Of a stretch of DNA of 15,135 nt, positions 1-7,928 are shown piece after piece; the stretch's first letter is position 1, and each line of letters begins with the position of its first letter. The notes beneath the pieces are model-generated. The model did no database searches, was not told where the DNA came from, and worked only from the letters and a program-made list of their open reading frames with translations. The position numbers were made by a program, and so were the translations under genes. The DNA lies in assembly GCA_021781855.1 (NCBI GenBank), contig JAJXWC010000041.1, positions 1 through 15,135 on the forward strand, written 5' to 3'. This DNA is from Bacillota bacterium. Lineage in GTDB: Bacteria; Bacillota; Bacilli; Lactobacillales; Streptococcaceae.

Positions 1-180
1 AAAGGTTAGGGTTGCTAAGCTGAAATGACTCCTTCATCAGTAGGACGAAAATAGAAGTTTGCCATTCCGACCATCAATTTTAGCAGCGTAACAAAGATGG
101 ACAGTTAAGGTCGCAGATAGAGCGCGCGAAGCTCTCATCTTTCGTAGCACGAAGTGCGTAGGTAGCAAGTATTTGCTACG
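1..180. repeat. Hairpin-rich intergenic segment behind the glucosaminidase gene
   Basis: No gene is visible. Three short hairpins lie just beyond the glucosaminidase stop codon: 162-179 (7-bp arms GTAGCAA/TTGCTAC), 143-160 around GCAC-TTC-GTGC, and 119-135 (AGAGC/GCTCT). The 18-mer TACGCACTTCGTGCTACG, read on the minus strand at 160-143, recurs exactly on the plus strand at 7281-7298. The minus strand then continues with a CTGTCCAT ... GGAATGGCAAAC pattern resembling the units in the 7.3-8.0 kb array. None of the hairpins has a clear T-run, so a simple terminator is not shown. Confidence 0.55.
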
Positions 181-1404
181 TTAAACTTGTAAGGTTTGTC
201 CTGGATGAATCGTTTGATTTAGCCCAATACCGTTCAGCGCAGCAATATGTTCGGGCGTTGTGCCGTTTGCAACTGCAATCGAATAAAGACTTTCACCAGA
301 TTGAACGGTGTGCCCATTTCCTACAGAAGCGGTCGTACTCGCACCTGAACTTGAGCTGCTCCCAAGCTGAATTTGCTGACCAATTCGCAGCGTATTGGCA
401 TCTGAGAGTCCATTAAGCGTGCGCAAACTGGATACACTTGTACCATATTGGGCAGCGATTGCGGATAAGCTATCCCCCGCTTGCACCGTATAAGTTCCAC
501 TATTTGATGACGATGTTGAACTTGACGAACTGCCACCGCTAAGTTTTAGCGTTTGCCCTTCATGAATTGTATTGCTGTCTGCTAGTTCATTTGCTGCAAC
601 AAGCTGGTTGACACTTGTGCCATATTTTAGAGCAATAGATGAGAGCGTATCACCTGCTTGAACAGTGTAATTTCCATTTGACGAACTGGTCAGACTTGCA
701 CTACTGTCTGTGCCACTCATTTTCAAGAGCTGACCAATATGAATATCATTTGCACTTGTGAGTCCATTGATTGAAACAATTTTACTGACACTTATTCCAC
801 ATTTTACGGCAATACTAGAAAGTGTGTCTCCTGCTTGTACACGATAGGCATTGCTTGACGAACCTGTCAAATCACTTGAAGGCACACTTCCATAATCGTA
901 AGCTGTCAAACCAAGCTGCGCAATCAAATTATTCAATTTGGCGGCATAATTAGGATCCGTTGCGTAACGACCTTGCAGCCAAGCTGTAGCATCGAGATAG
1001 GAAGAAGCATTCTCACGCCAAGTTCCGGCATAAAGTTTCGAACCACGTAAAAGCTGGGCATGCGCCAAAACAGCATCATAAAGCGAAGAATACGCTTGAA
1101 AAGGCTGAACAACGCTCACCATTTGACCATTAACATACTCTTCTGTTGGTAAATAAACGGGTGTTCCTGAATAATATTTTACACCAAAAATATTATTGTA
1201 ATTGGTTGCCAAATTGCTTTGTCCGTGACTTGACTCAAGAATTCCCTGAGCAATCATAACCGACGGGTAAAGTCCGTATTCATTGGCGATTGGGGTCGCA
1301 ACACTTGCTAAAGCTTGTACCGAAAGTGCTTCTGTTTTTACAGCGCCTAAAGCTGACAAGGCAACAACTGAAGCGCCTAAAGCGAATTTGTATTTCCCTT
1401 TCAT
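181..1404 (-). CDS. Secreted AcmA-like peptidoglycan N-acetylglucosaminidase with four LysM domains
   Basis: This is a 407-residue cell-wall hydrolase that probably cuts glycan strands during cell separation and autolysis. An N-terminal signal peptide (about 1-26, basic MKGKYK then a hydrophobic run) is followed by a glucosaminidase domain (about 32-170). That domain carries the family's SVMIAQGILESSHGQS block with probable catalytic Glu57, and the YATDPNY block at 147-153. Four LysM repeats follow (about 186-229, 245-288, 304-347, 364-407), separated by Ser/Thr/Asn-rich linkers typical of wall-bound hydrolases, and the protein ends at the last LysM. Lactococcal AcmA has three LysM repeats, so this is a related paralogue or variant. 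The ATG at 1404 is set by an AGGAG site about six bases upstream. The gene is monocistronic and divergent from cysK. The family call is strong; identity with AcmA itself is not certain. Confidence 0.93.
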   Translation of the reverse strand: MKGKYKFALGASVVALSALGAVKTEALSVQALASVATPIANEYGLYPSVMIAQGILESSHGQSNLATNYNNIFGVKYYSGTPVYLPTEEYVNGQMVSVVQPFQAYSSLYDAVLAHAQLLRGSKLYAGTWRENASSYLDATAWLQGRYATDPNYAAKLNNLIAQLGLTAYDYGSVPSSDLTGSSSNAYRVQAGDTLSSIAVKCGISVSKIVSINGLTSANDIHIGQLLKMSGTDSSASLTSSSNGNYTVQAGDTLSSIALKYGTSVNQLVAANELADSNTIHEGQTLKLSGGSSSSSTSSSNSGTYTVQAGDSLSAIAAQYGTSVSSLRTLNGLSDANTLRIGQQIQLGSSSSSGASTTASVGNGHTVQSGESLYSIAVANGTTPEHIAALNGIGLNQTIHPGQTLQV

Positions 1405-1444
1405 TTGCTCTCCTAAATTATTAATCGTTGTGGGTATATAATAT

Positions 1445-1473
1445 AGTATAAAAATTTTATGGTCATTTGTAAA
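1445..1473 (-). promoter_or_regulatory. Promoter of the glucosaminidase gene
   Basis: On the minus strand, TTTACA (1473-1468) and TATACT (1450-1445) are separated by 17 bp, each one base from the sigma-A consensus. The start codon is about 40 bases further on. Confidence 0.65.
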
Positions 1474-1536
1474 GTAAAATCACTTTCTTAGCCTTTGAAA
1501 ACGGTTTTTTTGACTAAAAAAAGATTTTACTTCGTT

Positions 1537-1578
1537 ATAAAAAATTTTTATGCCAAAAGGCTAAATTTGTTGTAAAAT
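1537..1578 (+). promoter_or_regulatory. cysK promoter region with a palindrome at the -35 position
   Basis: The -10 box TAAAAT is at 1573-1578, with a weak -35 box ATGCCA at 1550-1555 (17-bp spacing). The perfect inverted repeat ATAAAAA-A-TTTTTAT (1537-1551) touches the -35 box. A poor -35 box under a palindrome suits a gene that needs an activator. LysR-type regulators of cysteine genes act at such positions in lactococci and streptococci, but the regulator here is inference. Confidence 0.45.
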
Positions 1579-1610
1579 ATGAGTATAGAAATTTTGGAAG
1601 AGGTCACAAA

Positions 1611-2537
1611 ATGAGCAAAATTTACGAAAATATCACTGAACTTATCGGCCAAACACCGATTGTCAAATTGCACAATGTTCCTGAAAACTCAGCGGATGTT
1701 TATGTCAAACTCGAAGCTTTTAATCCTGGCGGTTCTGTAAAAGACCGTATTGCACTTTCAATGATTCGCGCAGCTGAAGCCGATGGTCGCCTTAAACCCG
1801 GTGGCACGATTGTTGAGCCAACCTCTGGCAACACAGGAATTGGTTTGAGCTTTGTCGGTGGCGCTTTGGGTTACAAAGTTGTCATTGTCATGCCTGAAAG
1901 TTTTTCAATTGAGCGTCGTAAACTCATTCAAGCCTATGGTGCTGAGCTTGTTTTGACACAAGCAGCCGGCGGAATTAATGCAGCGATTGCCAAGGCTAAA
2001 GAATTGGCCGAAGAAAACGGATGGTTCTTGCCATTGCAATTTGAAAATCCTGCTAATCCACAAATTCACGAGGAAACAACGGGCGCTGAAATTGTTGAAG
2101 CATTTGGTGCTACTGGCCTTGATGCATTTGTTGCTGGTGCTGGTACTGGCGGCACGATTTCAGGTGTTTCTCATGCCCTAAAAAAAGCGAATCCTGCGAT
2201 TAAAACTTATGTTATTGAAGCGGCTGAATCTGCCGTACTTTCTGGGGGTCTGCCTGGTCCACACAAAATTCAGGGAATTTCAACTGGTTTTGTTCCTGTC
2301 AATCTTGACACGACAAGTTATGACGAAGTGATTCCTGTAAAAAGCGATGACGCAATTTTGACTGCACGCACATTAGGCGGAAAAGAAGGCTTTTTAGTTG
2401 GTATTTCTTCTGGTGCAGCCATTTGGGCAGCGCTTGAAGTCGCTAAAAAATTGGGCAAGGGTAAAAAAGTGCTTGCTCTTGCGCCCGACAACGGTGAACG
2501 CTACCTCTCTACTGTTTTATACGATTTCGAAGGTTGA
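1611..2537 (+). CDS. cysK: Cysteine synthase (O-acetylserine sulfhydrylase)
   Basis: This 308-residue PLP enzyme makes L-cysteine from O-acetylserine and sulfide in the cytoplasm. The PLP lysine is Lys44 in NPGGSVKDR. The substrate loop TSGNTG is at 71-76, the phosphate-binding GTGGT at 178-182, the SSG motif at 266-268, and the C-terminal PDNGERYLST at 292-301. Length and all family motifs fit an intact CysK; a cystathionine beta-synthase would need extra domains that are absent. The ATG is preceded by GGAAGAGG about eight bases away. The gene is probably monocistronic: a terminator lies at 2664-2697, and no serine acetyltransferase or methionine gene adjoins. A repeat copy begins on its stop codon. 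Confidence 0.96.
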   Translation: MSKIYENITELIGQTPIVKLHNVPENSADVYVKLEAFNPGGSVKDRIALSMIRAAEADGRLKPGGTIVEPTSGNTGIGLSFVGGALGYKVVIVMPESFSIERRKLIQAYGAELVLTQAAGGINAAIAKAKELAEENGWFLPLQFENPANPQIHEETTGAEIVEAFGATGLDAFVAGAGTGGTISGVSHALKKANPAIKTYVIEAAESAVLSGGLPGPHKIQGISTGFVPVNLDTTSYDEVIPVKSDDAILTARTLGGKEGFLVGISSGAAIWAALEVAKKLGKGKKVLALAPDNGERYLSTVLYDFEG

Positions 2538-2613
2538 AGCAGAGACTTGTTCGGTGAGATTTTCCAGTCTGCTGAATTGAGTTTAGGATGCAACACCTCT
2601 TTGATATGAGGTT
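2536..2613 (-). repeat. Two-hairpin intergenic repeat, copy A
   Basis: This is about 78 bp, beginning on the cysK stop codon. Compared with copy B (7655-7731, opposite orientation), the ends are exact: GAAGCAGAGACTT at 2536-2548 and TTTGATATGAGGTT at 2600-2613. GTTTAGG and CAAC are also conserved inside. The large central stem seen in copy B has decayed here. Confidence 0.7.
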
Positions 2614-2663
2614 CTTTTATCCTCTCACTCTGCAGTGCTGGGTTGTTACTGAGATAAATTATT

Positions 2664-2697
2664 GAAAAAGGACGAACTCAGTTCTTCCTTTTTTCTT
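2664..2697 (+). terminator. Terminator behind cysK
   Basis: The stem pairs AAAAAGGA-c-GAAC with GTTC-t-TCCTTTTT, with a TCA loop and one mismatch, and ends in a T-rich tail. It ends cysK transcription before the lipoprotein promoter. Confidence 0.7.
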
Positions 2698-2711
2698 GTC
2701 AAAATTCGAGA

Positions 2712-2751
2712 GTCAAAAATGTTTGACATTTTTAATCAAAATCATCATAAT
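2712..2751 (+). promoter_or_regulatory. Promoter of the peptide-binding lipoprotein gene with overlapping operator-like palindrome
   Basis: A consensus TTGACA (2723-2728) is followed 17 bp later by CATAAT (2746-2751). The perfect inverted repeat GTCAAA-aatg-TTTGAC (2712-2727) covers most of the -35 box, a position typical of repressor sites. It does not resemble a CodY box as I know it. Confidence 0.65.
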
Positions 2752-2811
2752 AGAAATTGACTTGTTTTCACAAGTTTTCATAACGGAAAAATTTTAGAAG
2801 GATAACTTCAA

Positions 2812-4461
2812 ATGAATAAATTTAAAATTGGTGCTTTAGGCGTTTTATCTTTGTCAGCCGTTGCTTTGCTGGCAGCTTGTGGTTCGTCGAATTCATCATC
2901 TACTTCAACCACCCGCAATATACAATACAGCTTAAATTCTGACCTTTTGACTTTGGATTCTAGTCTCGCAGCTGATGTCAATTCAATTGACACATTGCTG
3001 AATGTTGAATCTGGCTTGGTCAGATTTGACAAAAACGCTCAAGTTGCTAATGACCTTGCACAATCCATTGACATCTCAAAAGATGGTCTGACTTATACCG
3101 TCACACTTCGGCCAAACTTGAAATGGTCAAACGGCGACAAATTGACTGCTCAAGATTTTGTTTACGGCTGGCAGCGCACGATTGACCCTAAGACTGGTTC
3201 AGAATATGCTCAAGCACTTTATCCTGTAAAGAATGCTCAAGCCATTAACATGGGAAAAGCTCCAGTTTCAAGTCTTGGTATCAAAGCGGTTGGCGACAGT
3301 AAACTGATTATCACTTTGGAAGCTCCAACACCTTACTTTGAAAAATTGATGACCGAACAAGCTTTCTATCCACTCAATCAAAAATTCGTTGAAAAAGAAG
3401 GAAAAGCTTACGGCACAACCTCTGATAAAACGCTTTACGACGGTCCTTACATGTTTGCCAAAGGGGATAAAGGCTGGACAGGTTCAAATAAAACGTTCTC
3501 ACTTGTCAAAAATCCTAATTTTTATGACGCAAAATCGGTCAAAGCAAGCGGTGTAACTTATCAAGTCATCACAAATACAACAACTGCAGCTGAACTTTAC
3601 AAACAGGGTAAACTGGATGTTGCAATTCTTGATACACCCGACCTTGTTGCCGCAAACAAGAGCAATAAGGGCTTCAAAATTCTTCCCGCACCACGTGTTG
3701 ATGTGCTTGAATACAATCAGACGGGAAAAGTCCCTGCACTCAGCAATCTAAAAATTCGTCAAGCATTAAATTTAGCAACAAACCGACAAGGCTTGCTTGA
3801 CACAGCAGCACCTTATTTTAGCGTCAATCAGACTGTTACACCGCAAGGACTGGACAAGGCACCAAATGGCGAAGATTTTGCAAAATATGCCGCACAACCT
3901 TACACTTATGATGCAACAAAAGCTGCTACACTTTTCAAAGAAGGACTAAAGGAGCTTGGTAAAACATCATTGACCTTAAATCTTGAAGGCGACAGTGACG
4001 ATGCTTTCCACAAGGCAGCCGTGGATTATCTCAAAGGTAACCTTGAGCAAATACTTCCAGGTCTGACTATTAATGAAGTGCTCGTCCCTAAAGCTCAACG
4101 TCTAAAGGATGCGCAAAATGGTAATTTCCAGATTATCGTTTCAAGTTGGGGTGCTGACTACAACGAGCCGTCTGATTTCCTTGGCAATTTCTATACAGGA
4201 AGCGCCATGAATGATGGAAAATTCAGTAATTCAACTTTTGATGCTGCTTGGAAAGCCGCAACGACGATGCCCGATATTGCTAACCCAGATAAACTTTATG
4301 TAGATTACAAGGCTGGCGAAGCCGCTCTTTATAACCAAGCTAATGTTAACCCTCTGGATACACAAGCTAAACCAATTTTGATGAATCCCAACCTGAAAGG
4401 TGTTTCTCAAGTGAATTCGGCAATGATTTATGATTTGCGAAATGCTTATCTGGTAAAATGA
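2812..4461 (+). CDS. Oligopeptide ABC transporter substrate-binding lipoprotein (SBP_bac_5, OppA-like)
   Basis: This 549-residue lipoprotein should capture peptides outside the membrane for an ABC importer. The signal peptide ends in the lipobox LLAAC with Cys23 as the lipidated residue, followed by a Ser/Thr-rich tether. The mature part has family 5 solute-binding features: an N-terminal LDSSLAADV region, the block LRPNLKWSNGDKLTAQDFVYGWQR near 100-123, a YDGPY segment, IRQALNLATNR in the middle, and a C-terminal SSWGADYNEPSDFL block near 440-453. The ATG follows AGAAGGA by nine bases. No permease or ATPase gene adjoins, so it is an orphan binding protein that must share a transporter encoded elsewhere. 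Lactococci carry several such paralogues (OppA, OptS/OptA, DtpA types); I cannot say which this is. Peptide transport is known, a pheromone-sensing role is only possible. Confidence 0.92.
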   Translation: MNKFKIGALGVLSLSAVALLAACGSSNSSSTSTTRNIQYSLNSDLLTLDSSLAADVNSIDTLLNVESGLVRFDKNAQVANDLAQSIDISKDGLTYTVTLRPNLKWSNGDKLTAQDFVYGWQRTIDPKTGSEYAQALYPVKNAQAINMGKAPVSSLGIKAVGDSKLIITLEAPTPYFEKLMTEQAFYPLNQKFVEKEGKAYGTTSDKTLYDGPYMFAKGDKGWTGSNKTFSLVKNPNFYDAKSVKASGVTYQVITNTTTAAELYKQGKLDVAILDTPDLVAANKSNKGFKILPAPRVDVLEYNQTGKVPALSNLKIRQALNLATNRQGLLDTAAPYFSVNQTVTPQGLDKAPNGEDFAKYAAQPYTYDATKAATLFKEGLKELGKTSLTLNLEGDSDDAFHKAAVDYLKGNLEQILPGLTINEVLVPKAQRLKDAQNGNFQIIVSSWGADYNEPSDFLGNFYTGSAMNDGKFSNSTFDAAWKAATTMPDIANPDKLYVDYKAGEAALYNQANVNPLDTQAKPILMNPNLKGVSQVNSAMIYDLRNAYLVK

Positions 4462-4486
4462 GTCATGCATTCTGAGACAAATAATG

Positions 4487-4536
4487 ATTAATAATAAAAA
4501 GCCCGCTTTGGATTGAGCGGGCTTTTTATTATTAAT
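4487..4536. terminator. Bidirectional terminator between convergent genes
   Basis: Perfect 21-bp arms (4487-4507 and 4516-4536) surround an 8-base loop. The core GCCCGCT/AGCGGGC is flanked by A5 on the left and T5 on the right, so it works in both directions. The right arm includes the stop codon and last codon of the desulfurase gene. Confidence 0.95.
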
Positions 4537-5677
4537 GACTCACTTTCTCAAGCGCTTGATAAATTTGCTTAAAAATGGTTAAAAATTGTTCAATTTCTGC
4601 CATCGTGTTTGTCGCATCAAGACTGATTCTGACGGCGCTCGTGGCAATTTTTCCGTCAACATTCATCGCCATAAGCGTGCTGGCTGCAGCATTTTTCTTG
4701 GACGAACAGGCACTTGTGGTTGAGATGTAGATTTCATATTGCTCAAAAGCATGGACGACAACTTCTCCTCGTACACCGCGTATCCCAAAGGTTAGAATAT
4801 TCGGCGCAAATTTATCCATTTGACTAAAGAGGACAATTCGGTCGTTTTTGACCAACTCGTCAAAAATGATTTGCTTCATTGCACGGACATGGTCAGCTTT
4901 GGCAGTGAAATCAGTCAAAGTCGAGCGCAGGGCGCGTGCCGCAGCCGCAATCCCTGCTACATTTTCTGTCGTTGAGCGTTTATTATTTTCTTGTCCTCCA
5001 CCATGTAAAAGCGGTGTTAAACGCTTGCCAGACTTGATATAGACAAACCCAACGCCGCGCGGACCGTGAAATTTATGCGCTGAAAAGCTTGCAAAATCAA
5101 CTCGCTCTGTCAAAAAATCCTGCACAGGAATTTTTCCCAGCCCTTGCACCGCATCAATATGAAACGAAATCGTCGGTTTATCCGCTAAAAGCGCCGAAAT
5201 CTCAGCAATCGGCTGAATACTTCCGATTTCATTGTTGACCGCCATAACCGATACCAAAATCGTGTCCTCGCGTATCAGCTCAGCCAAATCAGCGACTTTG
5301 ACAAAGCCGTCAGCATCCACAGGTGCAAAATCGACATCGAAACCTTGGCTCATCAACCAAGCCACCGTATTTTTCACCGCAGGATGCTCAATAGCAGAGA
5401 CAATAATATGCTTGCCGTAAGGTCGTTTTTCAAATGCAACACCTTTGAGCACCCAATTATCCCCCTCTGTACCACCACTCGTGAAGAAAAGCTCATGAGG
5501 TTCAATGCTCAGCAGCTCGGCAATTTGTCTCCGTGAAGCCTCCAAAAGCCGTGTTGCTGTTGTTCCCAAATTGTGTAAACTTGATGGATTTCCCATTATT
5601 CGTGTTGCGACATCTGTGTAAGTCCGCAATGCTTCCGGACTCATCGCAGTCGTTGCGCTGTTGTCAAAGTAAATCAT
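4532..5677 (-). CDS. Cysteine desulfurase, NifS/IscS family
   Basis: This 381-residue PLP enzyme removes sulfur from L-cysteine as an enzyme-bound persulfide for Fe-S clusters or tRNA thiolation. Family motifs: N-terminal YFDNSATT (3-10), SGGTEGDN (67-74), EHPAVK with His98 stacking on PLP, HIDAVQ (173-178), the PLP lysine Lys202 in SFSAHKFHGPRG, and the persulfide Cys324 in STTSACSS. Length is normal and every catalytic residue is present. The start ATG at 5677 follows AAAGGA. In Lactobacillales a gene of this type is often paired with thiI; no thiI is seen here. The gene stands alone, between a broken permease upstream and a strong terminator downstream, so its sulfur acceptor cannot be read from context. 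SufS-type enzymes differ around the active cysteine, so the IscS/NifS group is preferred. Confidence 0.94.
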   Translation of the reverse strand: MIYFDNSATTAMSPEALRTYTDVATRIMGNPSSLHNLGTTATRLLEASRRQIAELLSIEPHELFFTSGGTEGDNWVLKGVAFEKRPYGKHIIVSAIEHPAVKNTVAWLMSQGFDVDFAPVDADGFVKVADLAELIREDTILVSVMAVNNEIGSIQPIAEISALLADKPTISFHIDAVQGLGKIPVQDFLTERVDFASFSAHKFHGPRGVGFVYIKSGKRLTPLLHGGGQENNKRSTTENVAGIAAAARALRSTLTDFTAKADHVRAMKQIIFDELVKNDRIVLFSQMDKFAPNILTFGIRGVRGEVVVHAFEQYEIYISTTSACSSKKNAAASTLMAMNVDGKIATSAVRISLDATNTMAEIEQFLTIFKQIYQALEKVSH

Positions 5678-5736
5678 TTTTTTGTGTCCTTTATAAATTC
5701 AACTTTATCTATTTTAACACAAAATTTTTCTAAAAC

Positions 5737-7176
5737 TCAGTTTCTCAATTTTCGCTTTTCCCGGCGAGCAATATAAGGCAAAATCATTCCCAAGAGGAGC
5801 AAAACGACTGGTGTCAAGATATTCGAGAGCAACTGGAACCACCACGATGACGGTGAAGCGCTGTAAGAAATTTTGGGTACCATTCCCAAAACACAGGCAA
5901 TCGCTGTAAATAAGAAGCACCAAGCCCCCGCAAACATTGCCAAACGTTTTTGCTTAATGAATTTGTATTCCGATTTGAAGTGTTTGACCGCCCGATTGAG
6001 CATAATAAAGGCAAAGAAAACCCACATATAACGCATCGGCATCACAATCGAGTTCAGATTAGTCAGCTATTTCACCAGTTCGTTCATATTACCAATTCCG
6101 AGCAAAGGCAAGAGAATAATGATACTGACTAAAATTCCTGTCAAAAGATAACCATTTTTCAATGTACCTTTATCCGTTTTTTGCCGAAGCCAACTTGGAA
6201 TGTAGTCTGGGTTAGCATCTGCAAGTAAAATACGTAAAGGTGCATCAATTGAAAAAGCAAGCGCAGCGATTTGCCCCACTCCATTGGTAAAAGCATAAAT
6301 CATCATTAAGGTATTTCCCATACCATAATGCTGCCCAAGAATCTGGAAGGCACTATAGGCACCGTTTGCCATCAAATCTTCCGGGATATTACCACTTGAA
6401 AAAACCATTCCCATTGCAACCGAACCTAAAATCGCACAAATTCCGACCATCGTGGCTAAAACAATCATCGCTTTAGGAAAACCTTTAGCAGGGTTTTTGA
6501 TTTGATTAACATAAGGCGAGATTTTTTCGGCGCCTCCTACGGCAAAGACTAACATCGAAATTGTTGTAAAATAGCTAAAATCAAATTTAGGCAAATAGGA
6601 TTTAATATCCGTCATATTCGCTGTTGCAACATGAAAATCTGAAGTCAAGCCTGGCGCAAGCACAGCCATTAGAATGAAGAGCAAAGACATCACAAACATT
6701 GCTGTACCTGCCAATCCACCAATGACTTTAAGCGTATTCAATCCTTTTGTTGAAAGCCACAGGAAAGCTAAGAAAATCACAAGCGAGAAAATGGCAACAA
6801 GTGCAACGGATAAATCAGCAACCAGTTTTCCGTTTCCCTGAGTAATCCAGCCAAACGCAATTAAAATTGCTTGAGGTTTTTGAGCCAGATAGGGAATATG
6901 CACCACCCAATAAGTCCAAGCTGCATAATAAGCCAGTCGCTTTGTTGAAGTATTTTCCACCCAAGAGCTGACACCACCGCTACTTGTTTTAAAAGTCGAC
7001 CCAAGTTGCCCAACAATCAGCGCATAAGGCACAAAATAAAGTGCCAAAATCAAAACCCACGAAGTAACTACTGAAAGCCCTTGCTGTGCGTAATTATTGA
7101 CTACATTTCCCATTCCCCATACCATGTTAAAGGCAATGAAGGCGACTGTGAACCAGCCAATCTTTTTTTCATTCAA
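5737..7176 (-). pseudogene. APC-family amino acid permease interrupted by an in-frame TAG
   Basis: An intact version would have 479 residues, normal for glutamate/GABA-antiporter-like APC permeases of streptococci and lactococci. The first 369 residues (7176-6070) contain the family N-terminus (KIGWFTVAFIAFNMVWGMGNVVNNY), about ten membrane helices and the GGAEKISPYVNQIKNPAKGFP loop. A TAG at 6069-6067 then follows ELVK. The same frame continues with LTNLNSIV and MPMRYMWVFFAFIML, two more helices and a basic tail ending at 5737. Family alignment from memory suggests Trp (TGG) at the stop, so one transition explains it. The 102-codon downstream piece has no ribosome site of its own and is not a separate gene. 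The start is TTG at 7176, nine bases after AGGAG; an ATG four bases downstream is out of frame. Loss of the last two helices should inactivate transport unless the stop is read through. Substrate unknown. Confidence 0.85.
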
Positions 7177-7654
7177 AATTAAATACTCCTATTTTTTATC
7201 TTAGTAGTTCTTGTCATCTTCATACTCCGTGATAAAAAGGCAAGAACTTTACTCTCTTTATCTCAGCAGTGCGTGCTATCTACGCACTTCGTGCTACGCT
7301 GTCGATGCTCGCTATGCCACTAAAGTGGCTAGTCGCAATCGCAATACCCCCGCCTCTACCACGGGTGTCCATTCGCTATATCTCCACTTCATTACGAAAG
7401 ACGTAAACTTCGTTTACTCTATTCGCAACCTTAACAGCACACCGTGCTCCTAACCTGTCGATTTCACTAACCGACTAAAGTCGCAAGGCGAAATGGCTGG
7501 GTGGTGGGATAAGCAGCACTATCTCCGCAGCTTTGCTGCTACGCTGTCCATTCGCTCTAAAGTGCTAAAGCACTAAGGCGAAATGGCAAGCTTCGAATTT
7601 CGCTCGACTGCTCTAGGGTCAGCCGCTTTAGTGGCTTGACTTCTGGGACAGGGT

Positions 7655-7731
7655 AACCTCATATCAAAGATGTGAGGTTGTACCCTAAACTTGGTGGGAG
7701 TTGAAACTCCCACCAAGTAAGTCTCTGCTTC
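7655..7731 (+). repeat. Two-hairpin intergenic repeat, copy B
   Basis: The best-preserved copy is 77 bp. Hairpin 1 (7655-7679) pairs AACCTCATATC with GATGTGAGGTT (one T-G wobble). Hairpin 2 (7689-7718) is a perfect 14-bp inverted repeat, ACTTGGTGGGAGTT against AACTCCCACCAAGT with a two-base centre. It ends AAGTCTCTGCTTC (7719-7731), an exact reverse complement of the first 13 bases of copy A. Confidence 0.75.
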
Positions 7732-7898
7732 ATTCACAAACTACGCATTGTTAAGCTGTTGATTTCATAAATCAACCAAAATCGGAAGTTCAAATCACAA
7801 GGCAAAATGCAAGCTTTGTTCCCCGCTCAGATGCTCCCAACCGCTTCAACGACTTGATTTCTGACCATATTCATCCATTCAATATGTCTTTACTTCGC

Positions 7899-7928
7899 TC
7901 AAAGAAGCAAACAAATTTTTTTGTTCAT
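7899..7928 (-). pseudogene. Nine-codon ORF behind a strong ribosome site: gene-start remnant or leader peptide
   Basis: On the minus strand an AAAGGAGG site (GGAGG at 7938-7934) is ideally placed before an ATG at 7928. The ORF reads MNKKICLLL and stops at 7899. Lys residues followed by a hydrophobic run look like the beginning of a signal peptide, but nothing coherent follows in any frame I checked. Either a secreted-protein gene was truncated here by the repeat array, or this is a short leader peptide. No downstream gene it could regulate is visible. Confidence 0.35.

Noticed and set aside
1496..1509. CcpA cre site between the glucosaminidase gene and cysK
   Set aside because: TGAAAACGGTTTTT matches 12 of 14 positions, but the invariant CA end is missing and such matches are common in AT-rich DNA.
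5737..6045. Independent 102-residue small membrane protein
   Set aside because: Starts with GTG without a ribosome site, and its sequence is the C-terminal part of the permease family, in frame with the upstream piece.
7211..7453. 80-codon plus-strand frame in the gene desert
   Set aside because: No ribosome site, odd composition (Ser, Tyr, Cys and Arg rich), and made of hairpin-array sequence.
7689..7718. Insertion sequence end or simple terminator from the perfect 14-bp inverted repeat
   Set aside because: No transposase nearby and no T-run on either side; the stem fits better as the middle of the two-hairpin repeat.
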